From: Mangrovimonas spongiae
Lineage (GTDB): Bacteria > Bacteroidota > Bacteroidia > Flavobacteriales > Flavobacteriaceae
Length of the DNA: 64,000 nt
Assembly: GCF_003944795.1 (NCBI RefSeq)
Contig: NZ_RWBG01000002.1
Coordinates: 1-64,000, forward strand
Direction: 5' to 3'
Shown in pieces: positions 54,701 through 62,329 of this stretch. The stretch's first letter is position 1. Each line of letters begins with the position of its first letter. The translations under genes were made by a program, and so were the position numbers. Below the pieces are notes generated by a model, which ran no database searches, had not been told where the DNA came from, and worked only from the letters and a program-made list of their open reading frames with translations.

Positions 54701-55640
54701 CAATTCCCGTAAAGTCTTCGTAAAGGCTTAACACATCATTATAGTGTAAGGCATAAGGGTCTGTTTTATTAGCCACAAAATGTTGTATGGTTTGCTTTTT
54801 AAAATCGATTAAATAAGCGCCGTCGCCATACGTTGCTACCCATAACTTCTCGCTACTATCAACCAACACATCTTGAATAATCAAATTGCTAGGTAATGTG
54901 GTCTTTTCAAAACCAGTAAAAGGTTTAAAATTCATTTCGTTACCATTTGAAACAAACAACCCTTTCCCATAACTCCCCAAGAACAATTTGTCGTTTTTTA
55001 AAGATTTTGTAAAGGCACTAAAGTTTGTGTTTTTAGCAATAGTAAGAAACCGATAGGTATTATTTGTGTCTATTTCAAGTATTCCGTTTAGTGTAGCAAC
55101 CAGAACCTTCTCGCCATCTTGAAATAAATCATAGGTAACTAAGTGTTTATCCTCAGCTTTAAGGATTTGAATGGTATCTTTAGTTTTGTGCTGTATTTTA
55201 TAAAGCCCAGAACCATACGTTCCTATAAAATAGTCGTTATTGGCAGCTTGCAAAACAGTACTTGCCTTTTTAATATTACTTACCAACTTAAAGGTTTCAG
55301 GCGTATTACCTTGCTTATGAAGCTTTCCTGAATTAGCTACAAACCAAACTTTATCATAATTATCTACATAAATCTTACCTAATTTACTAAAAGTATTTCT
55401 GGTAACATCTTCAAATTGATAAGGAAAATGCTTGAATTGTTTTCCGTCGTATTTGTTTAAGCCATCTTGTGTAGCAAACCACATAAAACCTGTTTGATCC
55501 TGAGCAATACTTACTACACTATTTTGGGATAATCCTTGCTCAACTGTTAATTCACGGAAAGCGACTTGTTTGTCGTCAGATTGTGAAAACATAAAAGCAG
55601 GTAACACTAAAAAAAGAAAGTGTAATTTTAAATGATTCAT
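51735..55640 (-). CDS. Hybrid two-component system (HTCS) sensor/regulator 2
   Basis: The 1301-aa product is a paralogue of HTCS1 with the same order: signal peptide (1-20, ending FMFSQ), periplasmic propeller repeats (for example LWVGTNGNGI), Y_Y_Y domain (NLPPNDYTFKVISSNYDG), one membrane helix (about 775-795), HisKA with HEFRTPLTLITGP, HATPase (NLLSNAVKYAPKNG), receiver (VLIVEDNKEINDF, Asp in VIITDIMMPK) and AraC HTH ending GCTPNEYASKHV. The cytoplasmic half is very close to HTCS1, while the propellers have diverged, pointing to different signals. It starts only 39 bp after the DegT gene stop, so the two may be co-transcribed. Confidence 0.96.
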   Translation of the reverse strand: MNHLKLHFLFLVLPAFMFSQSDDKQVAFRELTVEQGLSQNSVVSIAQDQTGFMWFATQDGLNKYDGKQFKHFPYQFEDVTRNTFSKLGKIYVDNYDKVWFVANSGKLHKQGNTPETFKLVSNIKKASTVLQAANNDYFIGTYGSGLYKIQHKTKDTIQILKAEDKHLVTYDLFQDGEKVLVATLNGILEIDTNNTYRFLTIAKNTNFSAFTKSLKNDKLFLGSYGKGLFVSNGNEMNFKPFTGFEKTTLPSNLIIQDVLVDSSEKLWVATYGDGAYLIDFKKQTIQHFVANKTDPYALHYNDVLSLYEDFTGIVWLGTDGSGLSYYDEDLVKFNVLTNKQAPDNISIDFVRAIVKKDNEVWLGTSNKGLTAIDFETNSYKMYTTKNSTLSSDRVMSLFNSQGTLWIGHQNSGLQKWIANETFKSFDVTKGMSIWKIYQAANNRLWLCTLNGLVLFDEEQGVVKTYHSKNSVLTSNAIRTVESGNDNQLWIGTEGSGLYVLNTKTGIIVDVKEIKDRIKSLYYNNNILWVGTNGNGIKAYNTQSKTIKHFTTNQGLANNVVYAILPDSKDNLWLSSNKGLTKATIDNDTIVAIENFSNYDGLQTNEFNTGAYFKDEKGMLYFGGLEGLNWFNPNQLSYNSDKPRTIISGFDIFAKPHKITQNDVFSSKQNTMTFTFSSLHYSQPDRNQYKYQLVNHDPNWISSGNNNTAHYTNLPPNDYTFKVISSNYDGVWNETPATYTFTINKPWYLSTLAIICYALLLLGISVWVYKYLKWRWHMKMKLEFEHKETIRLKKLDEFKTKLYTNISHEFRTPLTLITGPIEKQLAKPKLTKQDKKELLMVQDNSKRLLNLVNQMLDLSKLETGHFKLAIQQGDLDVLLKQIAEAFQYKAQQKNIQFTYVIPELKQVWFDRDIVEKIVTNLLSNAVKYAPKNGQIYFETTRKNGQLVMSFINNGNTIPNEQLGKLFQRYYQNQKSTDGVGIGLSLVKELAIVTHGNIVANTINEDNIQFTVTLPIERSFYQISEISDEISENNFREKLEDIPSTSTTKHNSKNPMVLIVEDNKEINDFVATIFKHTYNVIQVSNGEEGKQFALKHIPDVIITDIMMPKLDGVQLCNELKQDIKTSHIPIIMLTAKSGEANEIEGFKTGADAYITKPFNPKKLKLIVNKQLELRKRLQQHYGKTLSITPDLKIISNDDQFLKRLTIVLDKHITNQEFNNTQFCKHMQMSRTQLHRKLTAIFGVSATEFIRTQRLKLAQELLQKSDATIAEIAYQVGFNTPSYFNKCFKEIFGCTPNEYASKHV

Positions 55641-55679
55641 TAATAGCTAGTTTCAACTATTAAAGTTATCAAAAAATTC

Positions 55680-56873
55680 TTATAAAACAGAAGAAATTGC
55701 CTTAACCATATTTTGAGCTCTTTCCTTAACGTCCTGTTCTGTCCAAGAGAGTTTAATTAAACACGAAATATTTCTTCCTATGTAATGATCGGATTGTGTA
55801 AAGGTCTTTGTTTGTAGATACTTTAATCCTTCTTTGACTTCAGCTGAAATAGGGTACAATGATTTTAAATCTTTAAGGTGTTCCCACTTTCTCACATAAT
55901 GCCAATTGTTGTCGTAATAATGAAAACAACCATCCACTCCTGCTTCTTTTAATGCTGCTGAAGCTTTTTGTGCTGTTTCCAAATCGGGTAAAAAGAAACT
56001 TAAAAAGGCATAGCTTTCTTCACCTCCTTCAGGAATAGCTCTAAAACTTACTTGTGGTAATTCTGATAAAGCTTCACGAAGTATACTATAATGCTTTTTT
56101 TGAATATTAATAAACTCTGGCAAGCGTTTTACTTGTGCTAAACCAACTGCAGCATTTAATTCTGAAATTCTAAAATTATAACCTAAAATTGGATGAGATT
56201 CTGCCCCCCTATCATTACCAACATGATCGTGACCGTGATCGGAATAATGGTCGGCACTTAAAGCGTAGTCTTGATTGTTGGTTACTACTGCACCACCTTC
56301 GCCACAGGTAATTGTTTTTACAAAATCGAAAGAAAAACAACCAACATCGCCAATAGTTCCAAGCGCTTTTCCTTTATACGTTGCTCCAATAGCTTGGCAA
56401 GCATCTTCTATCAAAAGCAAATTATGCGTGTTACAAATACCTTGTAAAGCTTCTAAATTAGCCATACTACCACACATGTGTACAGGCATAATAGCTTTTG
56501 TTTTAGGAGTTATAGCGGCTTTTACAGCTTCGGGATCGATTGTTAAGGTATCGTCAATATCAACCAATACGGGAATTGCTCCTAGCATCATGATGGCTTC
56601 AAAGCTTGCTACAAACGTAAATGTTGGCATAATAACTTCGTCTCCAGCTCCTATACCAGCAATGGCTAAAGATACACTTACTGCTGCTGTTCCGCTAGAG
56701 ACTAATTGCGCATATTTTACGCCTAGTTTTTTTTGAAGTTCTATTTCTAATTCTTTGGCTTTCCAATGACCATTTCGCATGGCATCAAAACCATAACGCA
56801 TTAGTATTCCGCTATCTAACACATCTTGAACTTCTTGTCGTTCTAAGTCGCTAAAAAACTCAAATCCAGGCAT
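55680..56873 (-). CDS. DegT/DnrJ/EryC1/StrS-family PLP aminotransferase
   Basis: The 397-aa product has the hallmarks of sugar aminotransferases: SSGTAAVSVSLAIAGIGAGDEVIMPTFTF, IEDACQAIGA (Asp157) and the PLP lysine in SFDFVKTITCGEGG (Lys186). These enzymes aminate keto-sugars for surface polysaccharides. The VKTITCGEGG core recalls the Kdo8N aminotransferase KdnA, which would modify LPS, but I am not sure of that. No sugar nucleotide genes are adjacent; it stands upstream of HTCS2 on the same strand, with only 39 bp between. A -7 element lies just upstream. Confidence 0.93.
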   Translation of the reverse strand: MPGFEFFSDLERQEVQDVLDSGILMRYGFDAMRNGHWKAKELEIELQKKLGVKYAQLVSSGTAAVSVSLAIAGIGAGDEVIMPTFTFVASFEAIMMLGAIPVLVDIDDTLTIDPEAVKAAITPKTKAIMPVHMCGSMANLEALQGICNTHNLLLIEDACQAIGATYKGKALGTIGDVGCFSFDFVKTITCGEGGAVVTNNQDYALSADHYSDHGHDHVGNDRGAESHPILGYNFRISELNAAVGLAQVKRLPEFINIQKKHYSILREALSELPQVSFRAIPEGGEESYAFLSFFLPDLETAQKASAALKEAGVDGCFHYYDNNWHYVRKWEHLKDLKSLYPISAEVKEGLKYLQTKTFTQSDHYIGRNISCLIKLSWTEQDVKERAQNMVKAISSVL

Positions 56874-56896
56874 AATATTTTAATTTGATGTTATGT

Positions 56897-56904
56897 CAAA
56901 GCTA
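56897..56904 (-). promoter_or_regulatory. -7 element TAGCTTTG for the DegT gene
   Basis: CAAAGCTA on the plus strand reads TAGCTTTG on the minus strand, an exact TAnnTTTG match 23 bp before the ATG at 56873. No -33 TTG was found at the expected spacing. The matching base at the last position distinguishes it from the HTCS cassette boxes (TTTA). Confidence 0.5.
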
Positions 56905-56959
56905 CAATTAAATACGAGCTAAAAAAAGTAGCTTGATAAATTTTAAAATTTTAAAAAAA

Positions 56960-57589
56960 TCACCACTTAATAACGGCGTCTTCTATGTTTTTTCTCACTT
57001 TTTTAAAAGCTGCAAACTTATCGTCTTGTGCTCTATATCCTACAGGCATAAGCAAAACTGATTTTAACCCTTTTTCTCTTAGATTAAGGGCTTCATCGAT
57101 TTTATGAGGTAAAAAGCCTTCCATTGGGCAAGCATCTATATCTTCCATAGCACAAACAGTCATTAAATTCCCCATGGCTAAATAGGCTTGGTTAGTCGCC
57201 CAAATATCTATGTCTTTTTGCGATTTGTTTTCAAAATCATTGATTAAAAAGTCTTCAAAAGGCTGAAGAATCTCTTTGGGCGTCTTTCTAATGGTATGAA
57301 CTCTATTAAAATATTCGTTTACAAAATGTTTATCAATTGTGGTCTGGATACAAAATATAAACAGATGCGATGCTTGCTCTATTTGTTTTTGGTTCATAGC
57401 ATGCTGCATTAATTCATGCTGCAATGCTTTATTTTGAATAACAATAAGTTTTATAGGTTGTAACCCATAAGAAGTAGCTGTTAAGTTAAAGGCTTGGGTT
57501 AATGTATGTATTTTATCTTCTGTTAAAATAGCGTTCTCATCAAAAGATTTGGTAGCATAACGCCATTTTAGTTGCTCAATAATGTTCAT
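56960..57589 (-). CDS. NAD(P)H-dependent nitroreductase-family oxidoreductase
   Basis: Flavin (FMN) enzyme of the NfsB-like nitroreductase family that reduces nitro compounds, quinones or similar acceptors. The 209-aa product has the conserved opening WRYATKSFDENAIL, the FMN contact LTATSYGLQPIKLIVIQN, ATNQAYLAMGNLMTVCAMEDIDACPMEGF and C-terminal GLKSVLLMPVGYRAQDD. Length matches. The natural substrate is unknown. It has its own unit on the minus strand. Confidence 0.93.
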   Translation of the reverse strand: MNIIEQLKWRYATKSFDENAILTEDKIHTLTQAFNLTATSYGLQPIKLIVIQNKALQHELMQHAMNQKQIEQASHLFIFCIQTTIDKHFVNEYFNRVHTIRKTPKEILQPFEDFLINDFENKSQKDIDIWATNQAYLAMGNLMTVCAMEDIDACPMEGFLPHKIDEALNLREKGLKSVLLMPVGYRAQDDKFAAFKKVRKNIEDAVIKW

Positions 57590-57696
57590 TCTTATTAATA
57601 TTTGGTTGCAAAATTACATATACAAGCTTATAAAGCATTAATTAATAGCTACAAATAGTAAACTTTAAAATAAAATATTAAAAAGTTGTTTTTTTA

Positions 57697-57728
57697 TTTG
57701 AAGGAATTAAAAAAGGGTTATATATTTG
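57697..57728 (+). promoter_or_regulatory. Promoter of tRNA-Ser
   Basis: TTTG (57697-57700) is followed 20 bp later by TATATTTG (57721-57728), an excellent match to the Bacteroidota TTTG/TAnnTTTG promoter, 11 bp before the tRNA. Confidence 0.8.
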
Positions 57729-57739
57729 CACCCGCATTG

Positions 57740-57824
57740 GGAGAGATGGCAGAGTGGTCGAATGCGGCGGTCTTGAAAACCGTTGAGGGTCACACCTCCG
57801 GGGGTTCGAATCCCTCTCTCTCCG
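57740..57824 (+). tRNA. tRNA-Ser (UGA)
   Basis: The 85-nt sequence folds as a class II tRNA: acceptor GGAGAGA (57740-57746) pairs with TCTCTCC (57817-57823), discriminator G, anticodon TGA at 57774-57776 in loop CTTGAAA, a long variable arm (TGAGGGTCACACCTCC) and T arm GGGGG-TTCGAAT-CCCTC (one G-U pair). The CCA is not encoded. Confidence 0.97.
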
Positions 57825-57828
57825 CAAA

Positions 57829-57865
57829 AAAGCCTTGTATAGCCCATTATACAAGGCTTTATTTT
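57829..57865 (+). terminator. Terminator of tRNA-Ser
   Basis: AGCCTTGTATA (57831-57841) pairs with TATACAAGGCT (57848-57858), loop of 6 nt, followed by a T-rich tail. It starts right after the tRNA 3' end. Confidence 0.9.
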
Positions 57866-57873
57866 TATTTGAA

Positions 57874-58038
57874 TTATTGATACAAAACATACCTTGGCGG
57901 TGTTTCTCCAATTTTATCTATCATTTCTTTTTTCGATTTATTATCTACTTTAAGCTCTGTATCAGTATTCCAATCTCTAGCTTTGCGTTCTCCCATTAAC
58001 GATTGACTATGCCAATCCATTGCCCAAGCTATATGCAT
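57874..58038 (-). pseudogene. Possible C-terminal gene remnant (54 codons)
   Basis: An open minus-strand frame from ATG 58038 to TAA 57874 encodes MHIAWAMDWHSQSLMGERKA and ends IGETPPRYVLYQ. The composition (Trp, Pro and charged residues) looks like a genuine protein end rather than noise. The frame can be extended 5' by only seven codons (KFFAKNL) before a TGA, so there is no room for an N-terminal domain. A decayed gene is therefore more likely than an intact small gene. The family was not recognised. Confidence 0.4.
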
Positions 58039-58229
58039 TAAATTTTTAGCAAAGAACTTCTGTCATACAATACTATTTTACCAGAATTTACCCAATAAGT
58101 AATTTAAAACGTCTTTAAGTTGTACACCTTAATTTTACACAAAAATTTAGATTCCTATAATTATGTATTGTATTTTCGGCATAATAAATGCTAATAAAAT
58201 CGTTAATAGAATACATTAACATTTTTAAT

Positions 58230-59012
58230 ATGAAAAAAATTGTTTTCCTTTTAACTTTAGGTATCTGTTTTACAACCGCTAAAGCACAAAATACTGCTGT
58301 AGGCAATTCTGAAAAGTTAGTTTATACAGCCACCTATAACATGTCTGGTATATTAAACGACCTAGCTCAGGTAACCATGGAAACCAGCAAAGTTAGAACC
58401 TCTAAAGCAACTTTACTTAGACTTAAATGTACTGCAACTACGTACAGTAAATGGGACAGTTTTTTTAAAATAAGAGATTTATACGAAAGCTATGTAAGTC
58501 CAACATCTTTAAAGCCATACCTTTACAAACGAGAAATTAACGAAGGAGGGTATTATAAATACATGAAATACACCTTCAAGCATAGTTCTGGGTATGTAAA
58601 AAGTTTAAAAAAGAAAAAACGTAGCGATGGTACTATATGGGAAGAAAACAAAAAAGTACTTATTAACCATAATACAAACGATCTTGTTACCACATTATAT
58701 AAACTTAGAACGATAGATTTTTCTAATATGTCTAGCGGACAATCTAAATCCTTTAAAGTTATTTTTGATAATGAAGAGCACACCGTAAACTTTAAATATT
58801 TAGGAACAGAAACCATTGCATCTGCCATAGGAACTAAAAATTGTTACAAGTTAGCTATTTCAATCAGTGATAATAATGTTTTAAAAGGTGCTAACGAAAA
58901 CCTACTTTGGTTATCTGCCGATGCTAATAAAATCCCAATTTATGCTAAATTTAAAATTGCCGTTGGAAATGGCGAGTTAAAAATTAAATCTGCTAGCGGA
59001 CTAAAAAACTAA
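58230..59012 (+). CDS. DUF3108-like secreted protein
   Basis: The 260-aa product, from ATG 58230 (MKKIVFLLTLGICFTTAKAQ), has a signal peptide (1-20) and a beta-rich body. KLVYTATYNMSGILNDLAQVTMETSK opens it, followed by SYVSPTSLKPYLYKREINEG, LYKLRTIDFSNMSSGQSKSF, and LLWLSADANKIPIYAKFKIAVGNGELKI, the DUF3108 pattern. I rejected the upstream ATG at 58188 because it precedes the signal peptide by 14 charged or polar residues. The function of DUF3108 is unknown. The next gene begins 4 bp after its stop, so the two form an operon. Confidence 0.85.
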   Translation: MKKIVFLLTLGICFTTAKAQNTAVGNSEKLVYTATYNMSGILNDLAQVTMETSKVRTSKATLLRLKCTATTYSKWDSFFKIRDLYESYVSPTSLKPYLYKREINEGGYYKYMKYTFKHSSGYVKSLKKKKRSDGTIWEENKKVLINHNTNDLVTTLYKLRTIDFSNMSSGQSKSFKVIFDNEEHTVNFKYLGTETIASAIGTKNCYKLAISISDNNVLKGANENLLWLSADANKIPIYAKFKIAVGNGELKIKSASGLKN

Positions 59013-59016
59013 AAAC

Positions 59017-59454
59017 ATGAGAAAAATTTCTATTATAATCGGGTTAATTTCTGCTATACTTGCGGTAATTTTATCTGTATTACCGCTTTCCAATCTAGCT
59101 TATATTCCAGCTATAATCGCTTTAATTTTAGGGGTTTTAAGCATTTACCTATCTAATAAAGAAGGAAAAAGTAAAAAAACTATTCAAATTGTATTTTTAC
59201 TATCAATAATTGCTTTATCATTAGCTATTTACAAATCCATATTTACCACTGTAGAAGTTGGTAACACCGAAGAACTTGAAAAGCGAGAACAACAATCGGA
59301 GCAAGAAGCTATCGAGGAACTTGAAGAATTAGATATAGATGAAGAAGACCTTGAAGACATAAATAATGAACTTGAAAGTCTGGATAATGAAGACTTAAAT
59401 GCTATTGAAAATGAACTTGAAGAGATAGACACAGAGGATTTAGAAATAGAATAA
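59017..59454 (+). CDS. Small membrane protein with a highly acidic C-terminal tail
   Basis: The 145-aa product has three hydrophobic helices (about 4-24, 28-46, 55-74), and then a tail of about 60 residues in which Glu, Asp and Leu dominate (for example ELEELDIDEEDLEDINNELE). The tail is predicted helical and coiled-coil-like. I recognise no family. It begins 4 bp after the DUF3108-like gene and ends before a terminator. A metal or calcium buffer, or a partner of the neighbour, are only guesses. Confidence 0.75.
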   Translation: MRKISIIIGLISAILAVILSVLPLSNLAYIPAIIALILGVLSIYLSNKEGKSKKTIQIVFLLSIIALSLAIYKSIFTTVEVGNTEELEKREQQSEQEAIEELEELDIDEEDLEDINNELESLDNEDLNAIENELEEIDTEDLEIE

Positions 59455-59472
59455 CGTCCTAAATCCTGATGT

Positions 59473-59510
59473 AAAAAAAAGATAATGCTTCGGTATTATC
59501 TTTTTTTTTT
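59473..59510 (+). terminator. Terminator with UUCG tetraloop
   Basis: GATAATGC (59481-59488) pairs with GGTATTATC (one G-T pair) around a C-TTCG-G loop, the unusually stable cUUCGg tetraloop, flanked by A and T runs (ten T). It closes the DUF3108 operon. Confidence 0.9.
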
Positions 59511-59542
59511 ATTTTATTTGAAGTAACAAGCTGCTAATCACT

Positions 59543-60586
59543 ATGAAATCATTTCTTGTTGCCACCGTTTTAACGTTAATAGGTTCTTGTGCTACCACAA
59601 AGTATAGTACTAAAATAAGCCACCTAAAAAAAAACATTACGCTTAAGGATTCTGCTCTGGTTTTAAAATACGCAAATACCATAACATCTCAAGAGCTTGA
59701 AGAACTCTTATACGAGTATACTAACAAAGAATTTCAAGGTAGAAAAACAGGAGAAATAGGCCAAAAAAAAGCCGCTCATTATTTAAAAGATTATTATAGT
59801 AACCATAATATAACATCACCATTAAAAAGCAACACCTACTTTCAATCTATTCCAGAAGGCTTTCTACCTGAAGGCATAAAATCTTCCGAAAATGTTCTTG
59901 CTTTTATCAAAGGATGTGAAAAACCTAACGAAGTTTTAATTATTTCTGCACATTACGATCACTTAGGCTTAGAAGATGGCAATATTTATTACGGAGCCGA
60001 TGATGATGGCTCTGGAACGGTCGCTATTTTAGAAATAGCCGAAGCTTTTAAGGAAGCGCAAAACAATGGATTTCCCCCTAAACGAAGTATTTTATTTATA
60101 CATTTTACTGCCGAAGAAATTGGACTTCATGGCTCAAGATTTTATACAGAAGAGTCACCTATTTTTCCATTAAATAAAACCTTCGCCAATCTTAATATTG
60201 ATATGATTGGAAGACAAGATTACGCCTATCAAAACACAAATAAAGATTATATATACCTTATTGGCTCAGATAGACTTAGTAAAGAACTACACTACATTTC
60301 AGAGAAAGTAAACACCACACACTTTAACCTAGAACTGGACTATAAATACAATTTAGAAAGCGATCCGAATAAATACTATTATCGTTCCGACCACTACAAC
60401 TTTGCCAAAAACAATATTCCTGTTATTTTTTATTTTAATGGTGTTCATGACGATTATCATAAACCAACCGATACGCCAGACAAAATTAATTATAGCTTAT
60501 TAGAAAAAAGAACCAAACTTATTTTTGCTACAGCATGGCAACTAGCAAATCAAGATAAACAACTAACCATGAATGTTGATTTGTAA
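59543..60586 (+). CDS. M28-family zinc aminopeptidase lipoprotein (short form, no PA domain)
   Basis: The 347-aa product has a lipobox IGSC (Cys16) and a peptidase M28 domain with metal ligands in ISAHYDHLG, GADDDGSGT, the catalytic pair FTAEEIG, NIDMIGR and the last ligand in NGVHDDYHKPTDT. It lacks the roughly 160-residue insertion seen in the neighbour, so it has no PA domain. The enzyme cleaves N-terminal residues from peptides and probably sits at the outer membrane. It precedes a paralogue by 97 bp; that paralogue has its own promoter. Confidence 0.92.
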   Translation: MKSFLVATVLTLIGSCATTKYSTKISHLKKNITLKDSALVLKYANTITSQELEELLYEYTNKEFQGRKTGEIGQKKAAHYLKDYYSNHNITSPLKSNTYFQSIPEGFLPEGIKSSENVLAFIKGCEKPNEVLIISAHYDHLGLEDGNIYYGADDDGSGTVAILEIAEAFKEAQNNGFPPKRSILFIHFTAEEIGLHGSRFYTEESPIFPLNKTFANLNIDMIGRQDYAYQNTNKDYIYLIGSDRLSKELHYISEKVNTTHFNLELDYKYNLESDPNKYYYRSDHYNFAKNNIPVIFYFNGVHDDYHKPTDTPDKINYSLLEKRTKLIFATAWQLANQDKQLTMNVDL

Positions 60587-60649
60587 TTTGTAACAAAACA
60601 TCTTGTTAAAATTAACAAAAACCAACTCTTTTCACATTCTCTTTATCCT

Positions 60650-60657
60650 TACATTTG
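60650..60657 (+). promoter_or_regulatory. -7 element TACATTTG for the second M28 gene
   Basis: Exact TAnnTTTG match 26 bp before the ATG at 60684. No -33 TTG at the normal distance. Confidence 0.5.
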
Positions 60658-60683
60658 TAAGACAAATTAAAAAATAACTAGTA

Positions 60684-62246
60684 ATGAAGAAAGCATTATT
60701 TCTCGCATTAGGTGTATTGGTATTTTCTTGTGGTACACAAAAAACTAAAAATACCAATAACTCTAAATCACAAAACGAAACAGCCAATGCAACCACATTT
60801 GCAGAAACAATAACATCTAAAGAACTAAAAGACCTTTTATACGTCTATGCTTCAGACGAATTTGCTGGTAGAGAAACTGGTAAACCAGGGCAAAAAAAAG
60901 CGGTTGACTTCTTAAAAAATCAGTATATAAAAATGGGGATTTCTTCTGGGTTACCTAACAATAATTACTTTCAAGAAGTTCCTCTTGAAATAGCTCAAAA
61001 ACCAGATGCTTCTATAACAGTAAACGGTACAAATTTTTCATATATAGATAACTTTGTATCTGTTTTATCTAGCAAAAGTGGAGACATTAACGCTAACAAT
61101 ATAGTTTTTGCTGGATATGGCATTGAAGACGATACTTACTCCAATTATACCAATATTGATGTTGAAGGAAAAATTGTTTTAATTAAATCTGGCGAACCCA
61201 AAACAGAGGATGGTAACTACGTTATTAGTGGCAACAAAGAAACCTCTAAGTGGTCCAATTTAAGACAAGAATTTGCTTTAAAAAGAGACCTTGCTAAAGA
61301 GAAAGGCGCTAAAGCACTATTCTTTTACAACCCAGAAATATACCAAATGGCAGCGGCTCGCTTTGGGAAAGCCTCTGGTAGAATGAGCCTTAAAGGTAAT
61401 GCCGAAAATATGTATTATTTTTTAATAAATACAGATTTAGCTAAAGCGCTTTATCCAGAGATTAGCAACGCCACAACATCTAAAACTATTAAAAATGTTG
61501 TAAACATTTCATATAAAAATAATTCTGAAGAGATTCTTTCAGAAAATGTTTTAGCTTATATTAAAGGAAGCGAAAAACCTAACGAATTGGTTGTTATTTC
61601 GGCACACTTAGACCACGAAGGTATTAAAGATGGTGAAATATATAATGGTGCCGATGATGATGGTTCTGGAACAGTCTCCATTTTAGAAATAGCCGAGGCT
61701 TTTAAAACAGCCTCTAAAAATGGTATAGCCCCAAAACGCTCAATTTTATTTCTTCATGTAACAGGTGAAGAAAAAGGGTTGTTAGGCTCACGTTATTATA
61801 CCGATTTCGATCCTGTTTTTCCTTTAGAAAATACAGTTGCCAACCTTAATATTGATATGATTGGTCGTGTAGATCCAAAGCATGAAGAAGCTGGCGTTGA
61901 CAATTATTTATATTTAATAGGAAGTGATAAATTGAGTACAGAACTTCATCAAATTTCTGAAAACGTTAACAATAAATATATTGGGATGACTTTTGATTAT
62001 ACTTATAATGATAATAACGATCCTAATAGATTTTACTACAGAAGCGATCATTACAACTTTGCCAAAAACAACATTCCTGTTATTTTTTACTTTAATGGCA
62101 CCCATGCCGATTATCACAAACCTAGCGATACAGTAGAAAAAATACGTTTCGATTTATTAGAACAACGCACAAAATTAATCTATTATACTGCTTGGGAGTT
62201 AGTTAACCGTGATGATAGAATTATTGTTGATAAAGCCTTTAAGTAA
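60684..62246 (+). CDS. M28-family zinc aminopeptidase lipoprotein with PA domain (long form)
   Basis: The 520-aa product has a lipobox VFSC (Cys16). Its N-terminal region (about 35-110) matches the 59543 protein, then a PA-like insertion (about 110-275; GDINANNIVFAGYGIEDDTYSNY and GKIVLIKSGEP are typical) and the M28 catalytic domain follow. Metal ligands are in ISAHLDHEG, GADDDGSGT, the pair VTGEEKG, NIDMIGR and NGTHADYHKPSDT. Length fits the PA-containing subfamily. It is a tandem duplicate of the previous gene. A terminator follows. Confidence 0.94.
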   Translation: MKKALFLALGVLVFSCGTQKTKNTNNSKSQNETANATTFAETITSKELKDLLYVYASDEFAGRETGKPGQKKAVDFLKNQYIKMGISSGLPNNNYFQEVPLEIAQKPDASITVNGTNFSYIDNFVSVLSSKSGDINANNIVFAGYGIEDDTYSNYTNIDVEGKIVLIKSGEPKTEDGNYVISGNKETSKWSNLRQEFALKRDLAKEKGAKALFFYNPEIYQMAAARFGKASGRMSLKGNAENMYYFLINTDLAKALYPEISNATTSKTIKNVVNISYKNNSEEILSENVLAYIKGSEKPNELVVISAHLDHEGIKDGEIYNGADDDGSGTVSILEIAEAFKTASKNGIAPKRSILFLHVTGEEKGLLGSRYYTDFDPVFPLENTVANLNIDMIGRVDPKHEEAGVDNYLYLIGSDKLSTELHQISENVNNKYIGMTFDYTYNDNNDPNRFYYRSDHYNFAKNNIPVIFYFNGTHADYHKPSDTVEKIRFDLLEQRTKLIYYTAWELVNRDDRIIVDKAFK

Positions 62247-62269
62247 ATCATATCATACAATTATAATTA

Positions 62270-62300
62270 AAAAGCTTTCCCAATAAGGAAAGCTTTTTTA
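62270..62300 (+). terminator. Terminator of the second M28 gene
   Basis: GCTTTCC (62275-62281) pairs with GGAAAGC (62288-62294), with A and T flanks and six T after the stem. Confidence 0.9.
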
Positions 62301-62329
62301 ATTTAGAACCCAACAACTGTAACCAAGTC

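Noticed and set aside
38717-55640. Polysaccharide utilisation locus because of the HTCS genes
   Set aside because: No SusC/SusD-like genes, glycoside hydrolases or sulfatases in the window.
57686-57880. 64-aa plus-strand frame and 77-aa minus-strand frame over the tRNA-Ser gene
   Set aside because: They cover the tRNA and its promoter and terminator; no protein support.
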